From: Sequoia sempervirens | Taxonomy: Eukaryota > Streptophyta > Pinopsida > Cupressales > Cupressaceae | DNA: 64,000 bases | Assembly (NCBI GenBank): GCA_007258455.2 | Contig: VDFB02275574.1 | Span: 1 to 64,000 of the forward strand | Direction: 5' to 3' | Notes under the pieces: generated by a model | Told to the model about the DNA's origin: nothing | What the model saw: the letters and a program-made list of their open reading frames with translations, nothing else | Databases searched by the model: none | Program-made: the position numbers and the translations under genes | In this document: positions 34,390 through 45,898 of the stretch, piece after piece | Position numbering within the stretch: the stretch's first letter is position 1 | Layout: each line of letters begins with the position of its first letter

Positions 34390-36283
34390 ATATATTCTAC
34401 TTGTGAATTATTTTCTTGAATTACTTGACTTCATCTTCTATTTATATCTCTATGTATCCCTTCAAAGGGAGGCAGGTTCTTTTCAAGGGAGATGTCTTCT
34501 GCTAATGGCAACAACTCTTCATAAATCCCACCTCTTCATTTTGTCTTTTCATGGGAGCACTTCAATATAAGGGGTCACCCCCTTCACTATTTTAAATTTT
34601 AATTATTTTAAACCTCTTAAAAAAGGCGCACATATTACAGAATCGGCTTCTTCTTTTTTAACTTATTTAATTCTTGTTGTGATCCCTGCCCTTATCTAAA
34701 GTTCATCACTCCTTTAAAAAGATTGCTGACTTTTTCATAAAGTAATCGCTGCACCTTTCTGATTTTGTCTTTATTCACCTATTTTTGTCCTTTCTGATTT
34801 TGTCTTTATTCACCTTTTTATTTAATCACTGCTTTCTTTTAATCATTTTTTATTATTGTCTTGGTCGATTCAAAAGCAGATATTATTGTTATCTTTGAAT
34901 GCAAAGTGCAGATATGGTTATCTTTGAATGCAAAGTGAAGGCATAGGTGGATACTGTTAAGTCTTTAATTTAACATTACCAATCTTCTTCCAAAGTCTTT
35001 CTCATAATCTTCTTAATCTCAATCTCAATGACAACATGTGTATGCATTAACGACAACACTTTCAATAATCTCCTCATTCATCTTTGATTTCAATAACAAT
35101 CTCTTTGTCTACCTTTGACATCAATGACAAACATTCCAACAAAATCAGCTAGACTCTTGACAGCTCTGGATAAAACCAAAATTGACTTGAGAGGCAGGCA
35201 ATAGCTCTGCCAACACCACAAGATGTGACATATGGTAAGGGAGTGAGAAAAATCCCTACAGACATGAGCAGAAGTAGGGACATTCATCTTAGGTGCAAGA
35301 CAACAGGCATAGTTCCATCCATAGATGACACTAATGCCATTAATATCCTTCACCAAGCAACAGGTAAGCACACAATTATAGGCAACAGACATAGTAGGCC
35401 ACACAACTTCACCTAACAGATCAAAGAAAGTATATTGTTCAGCCATCCTAGACTGTTGCGGGATCCAAAGTTACATTGTGTGGGATCTATTCTCAAGATT
35501 AATATCCTTCACCAAGCAACAGGTAAGCACACAATTATAGACAACAGACATAGTAGGCCACACAACTTCACCTAACAGATCAAAGAAAGTATATTGTACA
35601 GCCATCCTAGACTATTGTGGGATCCAAAGTTACATTGTGTGGGATCTATTCTCAAGAGGGATTCATTTTGAATCCTAGAAGCCACATAGTTGACCATATA
35701 AGTTGCAAGATAGAACCATACAGATTTTATCCCATTGAAGGATTTTAGTTTTATTATTTTATCTAGTGGAACCTTGTTTAAAGAACTACATTTTTTATTA
35801 GAGTTAATTAATCTAGTGAGATTCTTTAGACACACTGTACCCTATATGTTTGTGTCTTTCAGCTTTGAGTAGCATTCCAATTTCATTTCAAAGAGCCAAA
35901 TGGTCTAGTTCTGATCACTAAATAAAATTGCCTGAAACATCTGATAAAATAAAATCATCAAAATGTGTGAAAGATAAAACTAAAAGAGAATTAACACCCG
36001 AAGAAATATAATAGCCTTTACTGTATTGCTTCTGGTCAGTCCTTACAACAAAATTAAATATGTCTATCTTTTATATGCATGGCACTATCATTTTTGTGTT
36101 TGAATTTAAGTTTCAATATAAAGTTTCCTGACATATGGTATGCAAGAAGCATACAATGCAGGTGGCTCAATTACCCAAAAATAAGGATTCAAATTTCCAA
36201 ATCAGCTTATAAAAATAATATGTTTAATTCTACTATATCTTTATCCTATATTAAGACTATGAAGCAACAGATGCAAAGCTCAC
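34390..36283. other. Older intron sequence upstream of the 35-kb insertion zone
   Basis: AT-rich, with no gene called. The minus-strand frame at 35090-35446 runs over a tandem duplication and has no known motif. The segment 34395-35000 was next to 21614-22255 before the 12.1-kb element arrived. Confidence 0.45.
35340..35657. repeat. Tandem duplication, 159-bp unit, two copies
   Basis: 35340-35498 and 35499-35657 are nearly identical (starting TTAATATCCTTCACC, ending TATTCTCAAGA), with only a few differences. It is a recent local duplication inside the intron. Confidence 0.9.
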
Positions 36284-36368
36284 CTGCTCGCCAGTCTCAA
36301 GGTCAAAAGAATGTTGTTTCTCAAATTGAAGACCTTTGAACTCATTTATACAAAGGGCTTGGAAAGCC
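36284..36368 (-). CDS. ABCG half-transporter (ABCG7-like), penultimate exon
   Basis: An 85-bp exon, too short to stand out by length. It begins with the last base of a split tryptophan codon (acceptor GGTAG) and ends at GAGCAG before GTGAGC. It encodes AFQALCINEFKGLQFEK and a following segment ending ETGEQ. The LC-NEF-GL-F wording is the extracellular loop start conserved in ABCG7-type proteins after SLIRW. Phases fit both neighbours exactly, which is the main evidence. Confidence 0.85.
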
Positions 36369-36543
36369 CTACCAAAGCAAAAAAAAAACAAGTTAGCATT
36401 TAAGGATGAGGTCCAAAATTGTAGAACTGATTATTTTCAAGAATCTGGACTTAATCAATGGCTAGGAAGTTTTTTGTGGAATAAACCAAAAATGGTTTTT
36501 CAAGAATAGAGAATACAACAAGAGAAAAGGAATAAAACTTTAC

Positions 36544-36756
36544 CATCTAATAAGAGAAATGCGTGGAATCCATCGAAAAACTACTGGTGTGTTTTCCGAG
36601 TTCACATAATAACCTCCAAATACAAGGAAAACAGTCATAAGTGATGGCCCTAAAGCCATGGCTGCCTCAGTGGTTGGCACCATGGCACCCACAGTCAAAC
36701 CCATAGCTGATGCCGCAAATGACTCCACTGTCACTATAGTAGAAAATTTTCCAAAC
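36544..36756 (-). CDS. ABCG half-transporter (ABCG7-like), transmembrane exon
   Basis: A 213-bp exon starting with the third base of an arginine codon and ending inside a tryptophan codon before GTAAAG. It encodes FGKFSTIVTVESFAASAMGL, continues through GAMVPTTEAAMALGP and a hydrophobic helix to VFGGYYVNSENTPVVF, and ends RWIPRISLIRW. These are transmembrane helices and a loop of the ABC2 membrane domain, very highly conserved in plant ABCG7. A 488-bp intron separates it from the exon at 37245-37465. No damage is seen. Confidence 0.92.
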
Positions 36757-36996
36757 CTGTTACAAGCATGTGAAACTAAATAACAAATTTTCATATGATG
36801 TTCTCGCTGACAGGTTAGTTTCACAGCTTGATATTCCTTGAAAAAATATTGTAGTACCCTCATAAATGCCGACTAAAATGACCAGGCAATGTTCATTTAT
36901 TTAAAAATCAAACATGCATTGCTACTAAACATAGCACAAGTTTCCAATTAAAATGGTAAAAAAAAGTAGTTATTGTTATTGACAACATGAAAGACT

Positions 36997-37226
36997 ATGA
37001 TATTTGCAGGCAATTGTGTTTGGATATGAGGCACATATATCTTCTTACAAAACTGATGCTATGAACCTTACATTCCACATTGCATATGTTAAGATGTGCA
37101 TACAGGAGACAATGATATTTGCAGGCAATTGTGTACGGATATGAGGCACATAAATCTTCTTGCAAAACTGATGCTATTAACCTTACATTCCCCATTGCAT
37201 ATGTTAAGATGTGCATACAGGAGATG
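36997..37226. repeat. Tandem duplication, 115-bp unit, in a short ABCG intron
   Basis: 36997-37111 and 37112-37226 repeat with few differences (both ATGATATTTGCAGGCAATTG to ATACAGGAGAC or ATGAAA). It lies wholly in the 488-bp intron 36757-37244 and accounts for nearly half of it. On the gene's sense strand it does not create an obvious extra exon. Confidence 0.9.
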
Positions 37227-37244
37227 AAATAGTACAAAGCTCAC

Positions 37245-37465
37245 CTCAGTAAAGTGGGATGAAGACGTGCCATAGGATATAGAATTGTACCAAATAATAA
37301 AGGAAAGGCAGCCCCAACAGGAATCTCAGCTAACAACTTTGAAAAAATATAAGGCCCTATGGCATAAGAACCCTTTGCACGTTCCCTATCTACAATAGCA
37401 CGCTCCTTTGGAAAAACGCCAACAGTCTTGGTGAGTGCTGCCATTGCAGTGTTGATAGCTGCCAC
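37245..37465 (-). CDS. ABCG half-transporter (ABCG7-like), core membrane exon
   Basis: A 221-bp exon (phase 0 to phase 2) beginning VAAINTAMAALTKTVGVF and containing PKERAIVDRERAKGSY and the helix LAEIPVGAAFPLLFGTILYP, ending ARLHPTLLR. The ERAIVDRERAKGSY block is the conserved intracellular coupling segment of the ABCG fold (E-R-x-I-x-x-R-E), just before a membrane helix. The acceptor is ATGAAG before GTG; the apparent ATG two codons upstream lies in the intron and is not a start. The donor is GAG before GTGAGC. Confidence 0.93.
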
Positions 37466-37823
37466 CTTCATTTCACTTGCCAGCTTTAGTGATTAAATTG
37501 AGTAGATCAACTCTGATCTCAAAGTTTCTTGGAAATCAGCTTCAGTTGGTTCATTCACAACTTTTTTTCCACCATAATAGAAGATAAAGCAAAAAATTTA
37601 AATTTTTATTTGGAACCACAAGAAAAACAGAAACCTTGGAGAATGGCATCATTACCTTTTTATCAAATAAAGCAGGATTCACTTGTTACATAAATCCTAG
37701 CAAGTATATTTAAAGTTCTTTCATTTTCTGAACTGACTTTTAACTTGTTTATATTAACTGAAATACAAAACTCCTAGTTCAAAACAATATTATGCTCATA
37801 AATCTACTTGATAATTGAGATAC

Positions 37824-37955
37824 CTGAAGAAGTCCCATACGGTCCTGTATGGATGTTTGGGATAATCCCATTCGCCAAAAAATAGACCCAAATATCAATG
37901 CAGAAGCAACAGACATCCTTGCCCGTACTTTGTTTGTAGCCCCATCTCGAGTAGC
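37824..37955 (-). CDS. ABCG half-transporter (ABCG7-like), first visible exon
   Basis: A 132-bp exon, 44 codons in phase 0 on both sides. It encodes ATRDGATNKVRARMSVASAL, continues IFGSIFWRMGLSQTSIQDR and ends MGLLQ. This is the first membrane helix of the transporter domain with the preceding R-D-x-x-x-N-K-x-R-A-R cytosolic element typical of ABCG proteins. The acceptor CTCCAG and donor CAG/GTATCT are consistent. The nucleotide-binding domain, expected further upstream on the minus strand, is not found between 37956 and 64000, so it lies beyond the window or past a very long intron. Confidence 0.9.
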
Positions 37956-40136
37956 CTGGAGGTAACAATTTTCATTAAAAGTTGACTACAGGCTCATAAT
38001 TTCAAGGGAAGATGTTATGATGATTGAATATGGTCCATTTCAATATTTGTTATTGTCATTATTATTTTCTACCAGATAGTGGATTTTATATTACTGTCAG
38101 TCAATTGTAAAGTTTTAGTAAACAAAGTTTGTAGGAAATCTACGTATCCCACATGGAAAAGGCAAAAACTCTTAGATATTTGAGAGTAAATATTTTCAGA
38201 GGAAGTGACTTGTGTGTGAATCTAGAGAAAATAGAATCCTTGAGTCTTCAGCTGTTTCCAACCTAACCTTGGGAAGCTAGTGTGTGAGGGTAGACATGGC
38301 ACACAGGTACATATAAGGACGAATGACTTGTTTGGATCCTGATCATGTGATCATATCTATTCACAACCCATGCAGTAGGCCTTGGGAATTGTCTGTGTAC
38401 TCATTAATCATTAATTGCACTCTATTTTCTGTTTTTGGGTTTTGTATTTTTGCCTTTCATGCAAGAACTTCACAAAGTTTCACTGTAATTTTCAAAGAAG
38501 TCGCTCTTTGCAAATTATTAATGTATTTTATAAGCAGAATTCATATTTTTTACATATGCTCACATTCTTGTGACTATAAGCACTTATTGTCCATCCTCTA
38601 AAACTTTATGTACAACTTATCAATGTTCATCCAAAATTTACTCAACCTATCAACCATTGTGAATGTTCACCTTTGCGTCTGACAAGCATACACCATAAAA
38701 ATAGACACTCAATTCCTGATTGTCTATCTGTAATATTCACTCCTCTGATCATCCCTTGCAGTCTACGATAGTGCCATTGACCACTACCACCAAGAAAAAT
38801 TGAAATCAATCAACGACTAGGGCTAAAAAAGTCACCAACTTTGTCTACAGAGTTGAGTTCTTCCATAATCCAAACTCAATGAGAAAAACAATTGATTTTG
38901 CCTTCACCTTTCTCTTTACCTTCAAGGTTTGATGTTAAGTAATTCCCAACAAGACAAGTACAAAAATAGTTGAAATTTATTGGTTTTCTTGTTCCTCCAT
39001 ATAGGTGCTTTCTTCCGTTTTTGTCACTTTGTGATGATTGTTTCCAACATCTATTTATGATGTTTTCCCATAAACTCAATCAAGTGGACCATTACCAGGG
39101 CCCTGAACTTGTGATCCTTGTATAGAACATATGTGGCTTAAACAAATCCACTTTTTCTATAAATTATAACTAACAAAGGTACCATGGCTTATTATCCTTC
39201 CTTGTGACTGACATAGTTAAGTAAGAAATTTAAGAATTCATCATGTGTTCACTCGGCATATATTAAGAGGGTTCATAGTAAGTGTACAACCCATTGCAAA
39301 AGAGTACCCCATCAAACAATTGTTCAATTTCAGTTTTATGCCCAATCCTTTCATATTGAGAAATTTATTTAGGCCCATTATCTATTTTCACAAATTCAAG
39401 TCCTTGAGAGAGTTAGTCTCATTCTTGAAACCTCCTCTAATTCTTTTTTGCTTCCTCTTGGCCCCGTAAGTTGTGTTTGAGCAGGGATGTTATTATATGT
39501 AAAATACACTTTACTGGGCACCATTCAGTTATTGCTGCATCTTGTATTGGTGCCATAGAGTTTGTATATGAAACCTACATGTGTTGGTGAGTCTGCTTGT
39601 ATTAAGTGATCTACATGGGTAAAGTATATTATAATACAATTCTTTCCAACTTCACTTTGAATTACAAAGTTGACTCTTTCCTTTTGTCATGTCCACTTGT
39701 TCTAAATAATTTAACGAACTCTTCTCTTTTGTCATGTCCCCTTTTCTAAATAATTTAACTAGGTTACCGGTCTTAGTACTTGGTTCATAGGTTTGATCAA
39801 AAAAAGCTTGGGGGTTAAAAATCAAATAAAAATACATATTTGCAATAGTAATTAAATTCAAATACCACACATAACATCATATATTGTATAATAAACAAAA
39901 TCACCATAAAAATAAAAAATATTATAATGTCAATTAGTCAAACTCGAATGTCATGATATATTAATATATTACATATTAGAATTAAAATATAATAATGTCA
40001 AGAATCAACAATCAGCCATCACTAATCAAGCATCGTCACCATCCATATTAAATGATGTAGGTACTAACAAATTAGAAGAACCATAAATAGTGCCACTAGC
40101 ACTGGCACCAGCATCAACACCAGCACTGGCACTCTC
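37956..40136. other. Start of a further long ABCG intron
   Basis: AT-rich intron with no gene. It contains a worn tandem repeat of about 47 bp at 39669-39770 (CTTTTGTCATGTCC and CTAAATAATTTAAC in both units). At 40026-40136 a small coding remnant begins. Confidence 0.5.
40026..40136 (-). pseudogene. C-terminal end of a small coding remnant, split by a Gypsy insertion
   Basis: On the minus strand, 49611-49719 followed by 40136-40026 reads one uninterrupted frame ending in TGA. It is acidic first (DIELEHIDLDASTSHLAELD), then alanine/serine-rich (SASAGVDAGASASG), then ends SFNMDGDDA. The Gypsy element and one CTCTC pentamer separate the two halves, and removing them restores the frame. The upstream part is lost at the LTR at 49720. 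The composition would suit the tail of a DNA-transposon (hAT-like) transposase, but this is a guess. Confidence 0.5.
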
Positions 40137-41973
40137 TGAAATATCCCCCTTAGTTTTTTTTTCAATTTTTAGCACACAACACTTCACCCGTTAAGGTTAG
40201 CTTAACAAATATAACCACCTGAAAATAACCCTTCACTTTTTGGTCACCCAAATCCCAAGGTGGGCAAGGTGAGAGCATACGGTGCGAGGGGATCATTAGA
40301 TGAAATCTGAAACTGAAAGTACAATACTGCAAGTGGCTAGCTGACCATGATGGAAATGTAAATGCTTAGGCAGTGAACCGACCATAAAAATCTCTACCAC
40401 TTATCCAACGGGAGCGGAAACACAAATAGAAATGTAAAAAACTCAACCACTTATTCAGCGGGAGTGATGAAACAAATTGAAATGTAAAACAACTCAACCA
40501 CTTATCCAACGGCAGAGAGATATACAAAGTATAAAGTGCAGAAATATAAAGGCTGATCAGTACTACTGAAATCAACGTTACAAAATGGATTCTTATACAA
40601 TGATATTATGATAATCTAAGCTCTCTGAAAAACACAAATGTTAGACAATATTCATCATAGCAAATATAAAGGTGAGCACCAAGGAAATATGGTAAAATGC
40701 TGAAATTACTAGATCTGATATAAAAAATGCAGCAAACAGAAATTCAGACCAGCAAGCATAGAAATCACCTAAATGCTTGTAACTCGCTCCAAACACCTCC
40801 AATTGATCTGAAACTTAATGCAAACGAGAGCGGAGCTGGGTGACCAAGACCACTTTGTGAGAGCACCACCAAACAGCCCAGATTTTTAAGCACGCATCCC
40901 AATGCAACTAAATGGAAAGTACAACCTCCAGAAAAAGGGGTGACCTGAACTAGAAATTCAAGAACTCACTCAAAAATCATGAAACATTGAGCAAAGGGAC
41001 GCCCTAGCAAGAAGAATCCTTAGTGCCAATACCTAGAATGATAGAAAATTCGCTCAATGAGATACAACCAAAAAGGTGCTTCAGCCAAGCACAACCAGCA
41101 ACTCCAAAATCAGAAAATATCAACAAAACAAACTCTATGAAGCTCAATCTGCAACCTATGGATGAAGAAGCAGACGCAAATCAACTAGGTACTATCTCTC
41201 AAGCACGAAACTAATGTGGGCTAGGAGGTATGTGTTCCTCGAAGCAAGGGTTCTAAAATCAATTGAGCAACATTTTGTTATGATAAGCAATGGATATCAA
41301 ATGAGGAGACAAAGCCCTATATAAATAGCACTTCAAGCCGACCTTTCGAATTCCCTTTTCCCTCCAAAAAGGGACACCCAAAACAAGAATATTAAATTGT
41401 AATTTTAAAACACCTTTTGCCTCATCTCCCTAGGCGTTGACACATGAGTCCCTCTTTTAAAACAACTTGAAGTCACATGCTTAGACATAGGTGTCCGAAA
41501 ATGACATTAAAATATATATTGTGATTTAAATTATTAAACTTGCCAAAACGAGCTCAAGAGTGCCGAAGACCAAACTGCCAATTCTGCCCTGCAAGAAATA
41601 GAAATTGTGCGGAATTGCTAAACTACTGCTAAGAATAGCACTGCCACAAATAGCACTTACTAAAAGTAGCATACTACTAAAAATAGTGACTCCAAACTCA
41701 TTTTGAGCACAAACCGGGCAACCGTCGCAACTTACTAAAAATATCATCTAGAAAAGTCACTTGATGCAGATCCATGTTACACCATTCCAAAACTCTCTGA
41801 AAACCTAGAAAGACCCCCTGAAAGCACAAAACTCCTACATGCAAACCCCTGAAAGCACAAAAGAAACCTCCTAGAAACAGGAAACCCTAATTTTCACTTC
41901 CGACTAGCCTATGGGCCTCCGGGATAGGCTAATGGACATCAGAAGAGACTACTACCGAGAAGGGGACATTACA
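40137..41973 (-). repeat. 3' LTR of the minus-strand Gypsy element
   Basis: 1837 bp. In the minus sense it starts TGTAATGTCCCCTTCTCGG and ends GGGGGATATTTCA. The hairpin arms TAGCCTAT/ATAGGCTA (41905-41912 and 41924-41931) lie near its sense start. Confidence 0.92.
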
Positions 41974-42032
41974 GTCCGCCCTCCCCGAGATTGCTTGCCC
42001 TCAAGCAATCACAAGTCTAGATGTTGCAAAAT

Positions 42033-45000
42033 CTACTCACCCTCCCAAGTAGCATCCTCAATCAGCAAGTTCTTCCATTTCACCAAGTACTCTTTGATTG
42101 ACCTCTTCCTCAAAGAGTGCTCTCGAACATCAATGATCTCCTCAAGAACCAAAACCAACTGTCCTTCCTCATCCAATGGAAGAACCATAACATAGATGCA
42201 ATCTTTCCCTTGCACCTTCAGCAACTCCGTGATGAAATCCATTGAGATACTTTCCCTTTTCTGATCGGAAATAGGTAGAGACTGCAACAAACCAACTAAA
42301 AAAGTGTGCTCATTTTTATTCATTTGGCAGATTTAACACTCTCTAATGTAGTGTGAGACCTCATCTTTAAGCCCTTTCCATGAAAATCTTTCACGGATCT
42401 GCCTATATGTCTTGAAATACCCTTGATGACCAGCCAAGGGGATGTCATGAAATGATTGCAAAATCTTATTTTTAAGCTTAGATTCAGGCACCAAGAAGAT
42501 CCTACCCTTATACTGTATCAACCTATCAACCAACTGATACCTCTCATCATGCAAAGTGCCCTCAACAATGCTGGCTGCAAACTGATTTTTAGCATAATCA
42601 ACAATAATTTTTTCTTTCCAATCAGCAGTGATCTCAACTAAAGAGCCTCAAATGGGGTCTCCTGGGTAGAGCATCAGCCACAATATTATTTTTCCTTTGA
42701 CATACTCGATGTCAAAATTGTAAAGCTTGAAGCTTACTCACCCACTTTTGTTGCCTCTCATTCAAATCATTCTGATGCATGAAGTGTCTAAGACTGTTAT
42801 GATCAGTCTTTACCACAAACTTGCTCCCAACCAAGTATTGTATGAACTTGGCCAATGTGTGCATGATTGCAAGCATCTCCTTATCATAAATGGAATATGT
42901 CCTCTCAACACCCCTCAACTTTTTGCCCTCGAAAACAATGGGATGTTTATCTTGCATTAGAACAACCCTCACACCTTCTCCTAAAGCATCACATTGCAAC
43001 TCGAATGGCTTAGAGAAATTGGGTAGGGCAAACACTGGACAAGAACTCATGAGCTGCTTGAACTTATCAAAAACAACTTGTGCCTTTTCTGACCATGCAA
43101 AAGCTCCCTTTTTGGTGAGCTCAGTAAGAGGGGCAACCATCTATGAATATCCCTTCACAAACCTTCTATAGAAGCCACATAGTCCCAAATAACCCTTCAA
43201 CTGTGATAGGTTCTTTGGAGGAGGCCAATCCAAAATAGCCTTGATCTTCTCAGAGTCAACTCTAACTCCCTTAGAGCTGATCACATGTCCCAGATAAAGC
43301 AGCTCCACCATTCCAAATTCGCATTTGGACTCCTTGGCAAACAAACACTCAGATTGTGCTAGAGATGCCCTTCCCAAGACTTACTGAAGATGAGGATGTC
43401 ATCAAAGAAAATAAGCACAAACTTCCACAACTGCTCCTAAAATATCATGTTCATACAGAACTGGAAGGTAGCTGGTGCATTAGTCAATCCAAAGGGCATG
43501 ACTAGAAACTCGAAATGCCCAAACTGACATCTAACTGTCGTCTCTCAATATCGGACTCCCTCATCCTAATCTGACGGTAGCCCATCTGAGATCAATCTTG
43601 GAAAAATACACAGCTCCATGTAGCTCATTAATGAGCTCATCTATCTTGGGAATGGGATACCAGTTTTTGATAGTCTTTTGATTCAAGGCACGGTAATCTA
43701 CACACATGCGCATAGTGCCATCCGTCTTGAGTAGAAAAACTACTGAAGCAAAGGGGCTCTTGCTTGGGCAAATGTGTCCCATATCCAAGCGTTCTTTTAT
43801 GGCCTTCTCAATCTCATCTTTTTGCTTCTTTGGATACCGATATGGAGTGGTCATAACTGGTTTAGCTCAGGAGATCTCCCAGGAGGTATACTACCAAATA
43901 CCTTACTCTTCTTTGTGATCAATGACTGCATATCTCGATGGTAGTGTCTCTTATCACCTACAAGATCGGATGGCAAAATCAAACACTTTGCTGCCCACTC
44001 AACTTGGTCATGTCAAACCAACCTCTCCATCCTCTTAAAAGACACAATGAGCAGGCCTCCATTAGACATCCCTCTTAACACTACCTTCTTCCCATCTAAT
44101 TGGAATTTCAATTCCATGGTTTGCAAATTTAAAGTGATCTCTCCAAGAGATCATAGCCATTGAATACCAAGCACTGCATCAGTATCTCCAATGCCAACAT
44201 CATAGAAGTCATCTTTGACTTCAAAGTTACCCAATTGAATAGACAAGTTGGAGATCTTGCTATTACAAGATATAGTGAAACCATCGACCACCATTACCTT
44301 GAAACCTTCAAACTCTTTCATCTTGAGGCCTCCCTTTGCAACCAACTCTTCATCAATGAAATTATGGGTTGCCCCTGTGTCAATTAGAGCAACGATACAC
44401 TCCCTCCGAGCACTCCTTAGACTTTGAAAGATTCATTATTTTGAAAGCTTGAAAGTTGAGCCAATGTGCTCCCACTTCCATGGTCCTTTCCTACCACTTC
44501 CGAAGCATCTCATCTTCGCTGTCTGCTAATTCATACTACTGTTCTGATATATCAAATTCTCATCCAGAATTAGAATAGGCCTACATATGGTGTGAATGAC
44601 CCTTTCCATAGCATCTATGGCCTTTAACCCATGATTTTCTACATGTGTAATGTAAACCATCCTTCCTAAGCTTTTCACAAAGCTCATCATTCAACTTAGA
44701 AGGAAACTTTTTGGGCTGATGTAAATAATATTTCTTATCATTCTTATGAGCAAAGGTTTTAGACTGAAATTTGGACCTTGGGGTAGCCAACTCCATGCTC
44801 CTAGACTTCTTGATAGCTTCGTCTAGAGTTGGTGGATCGAATGCCTTAACCCACCCCTTCAAAGGCTCCATTAATCCTTCAATGAACAATACAACAAGTC
44901 TTCTTTCAGCGATGTTGGGCACCATTGTAGAAAGCCTCTGAAAATCAGCAACATATGAATCAAGTGAGCTATGTTGTTTCAGCTATGTGAGCTCACGAAA

Positions 45001-45840
45001 CTTGACCTCTGGATTCTTAGTGTCAAACCTCTCAATTAGCTTGTTGGTGAACTGCTCATATGTATGAATAAGGTTATGGCCAAGAGAGACCAAACCATGA
45101 TACCACCACTCATCGGCAGCCCCATCTAAGTGCAAGGTAGCAAACTTGATGGCATCTTCTTCAGGCATTGGTCTTAGTGAGAAGTAGTTGTCCAACTTTT
45201 GGACCCACGATCTTGCGGTGCATTTGTCACTTCCATCAAAGTGAGCTAAAGTAACCTTTCCAAGAGCTTGATGATAATCCATTCTAGGACCCATAGGAGC
45301 ACGATTATCCATTCTTTCGTTTCCTCTTCTTTTCTTTCAGTTCATGTATTGCTCAAAAGTCAAAATCTCACATATTTCCACAGGTAGAGAAGCATACTCC
45401 ATGTAGTTTTGTCTTACTTCATCTGCCATAGGCACTTTGGCTTCGGCTTGTACTTCTTCCCTTGGAGTAAAGGTAGGAATGAGAGGTCTAGAGGTTGATC
45501 CTCTAGTATTTGCAACATGTTGACCAATAGGTCTTTCTCTTCCATTTGTCTCAAAAAAACTGTTTTCACCAATATGATTCTATTGTGCTGGAGTTACTTG
45601 CTGATCCATCTTAGCAAGCAACCGAGACATCATGTCCAACATAATGTCGAAATTCCTCTCAGTTGTAGTATCTCTATCTTCCTCCTCATGGGCTGGTCCC
45701 TTCTCTGTTTCTGTCATGGTCTCTACTACAATCTCACGATTCCTTAAAACCTTAGAAAAAGTATCTTCCAGAACGGGTGGGTTCTGAAAATGCTGTCTCT
45801 TACACTCTCTATTGTAGTATCTGGTTTCTCTATCACTCAT
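42033..45840 (-). pseudogene. Gypsy gag-pol remnant without integrase core
   Basis: Reading down the minus strand: gag from the ATG at 45840 (MSDRETRYYNREC), with the capsid at 45312-44983 (WWYHGLVSLGH) and 44925-44581 (EGLMEPLKGWVKAFDPP), interrupted by a stop at 44983; protease remnant about 44400-44150; reverse transcriptase 43854-43380 ([26 protein letters not shown]), with the catalytic box region broken; connection and RNase H 43377-42712 ([25 protein letters not shown]); integrase zinc region 42554-42333 (HDIPLAGHQGYFKTYRQIR). In 42323-42033 the sequence passes from MDFITELLKVQGKD straight to LPLDEEGQ and the chromodomain EYLVKWKNLLIEDATWE. About 260 residues of integrase core are absent in frame at about 42185. 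Confidence 0.88.
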
Positions 45841-45885
45841 CTAACAAACTGATAACTGAAAACATTCAGGCTGGCAAGAAAACCA

Positions 45886-45897
45886 ACTCTAATACCA
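45886..45897 (-). other. Primer-binding site of the minus-strand Gypsy element
   Basis: In the minus sense, TGGTATTAGAGT starts one base after the 5' LTR end (CA at 45899-45900). It is a worn initiator tRNA-Met type site. Confidence 0.75.
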
Positions 45898-45898
45898 C

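Larger units (their letters stand above)
1179..36283 (-). other. Final intron of the ABCG gene, 35,105 bp
   Basis: In the sense of the gene the intron begins GTGAGC after GAGCAG and ends TTGCAG. It is bounded by two exons that join in frame. It contains the pararetrovirus fragments, a truncated Gypsy element, two or three solo LTRs, a whole Copia element and a whole 12-kb non-autonomous LTR element. Most complete coding frames inside are on the plus strand, antisense to the gene. Very long, repeat-filled introns are well known in conifers. Confidence 0.85.

Noticed and set aside
35090..35446. Open frame of 118 codons on the minus strand
   Set aside because: It overlaps a tandem duplication of intron DNA, and no known domain is visible.
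37466..37471. ATG upstream of VAAINTAMAAL as a start codon
   Set aside because: It lies on the intron side of the AAG acceptor; the preceding exon at 37824-37955 joins in frame at the valine.
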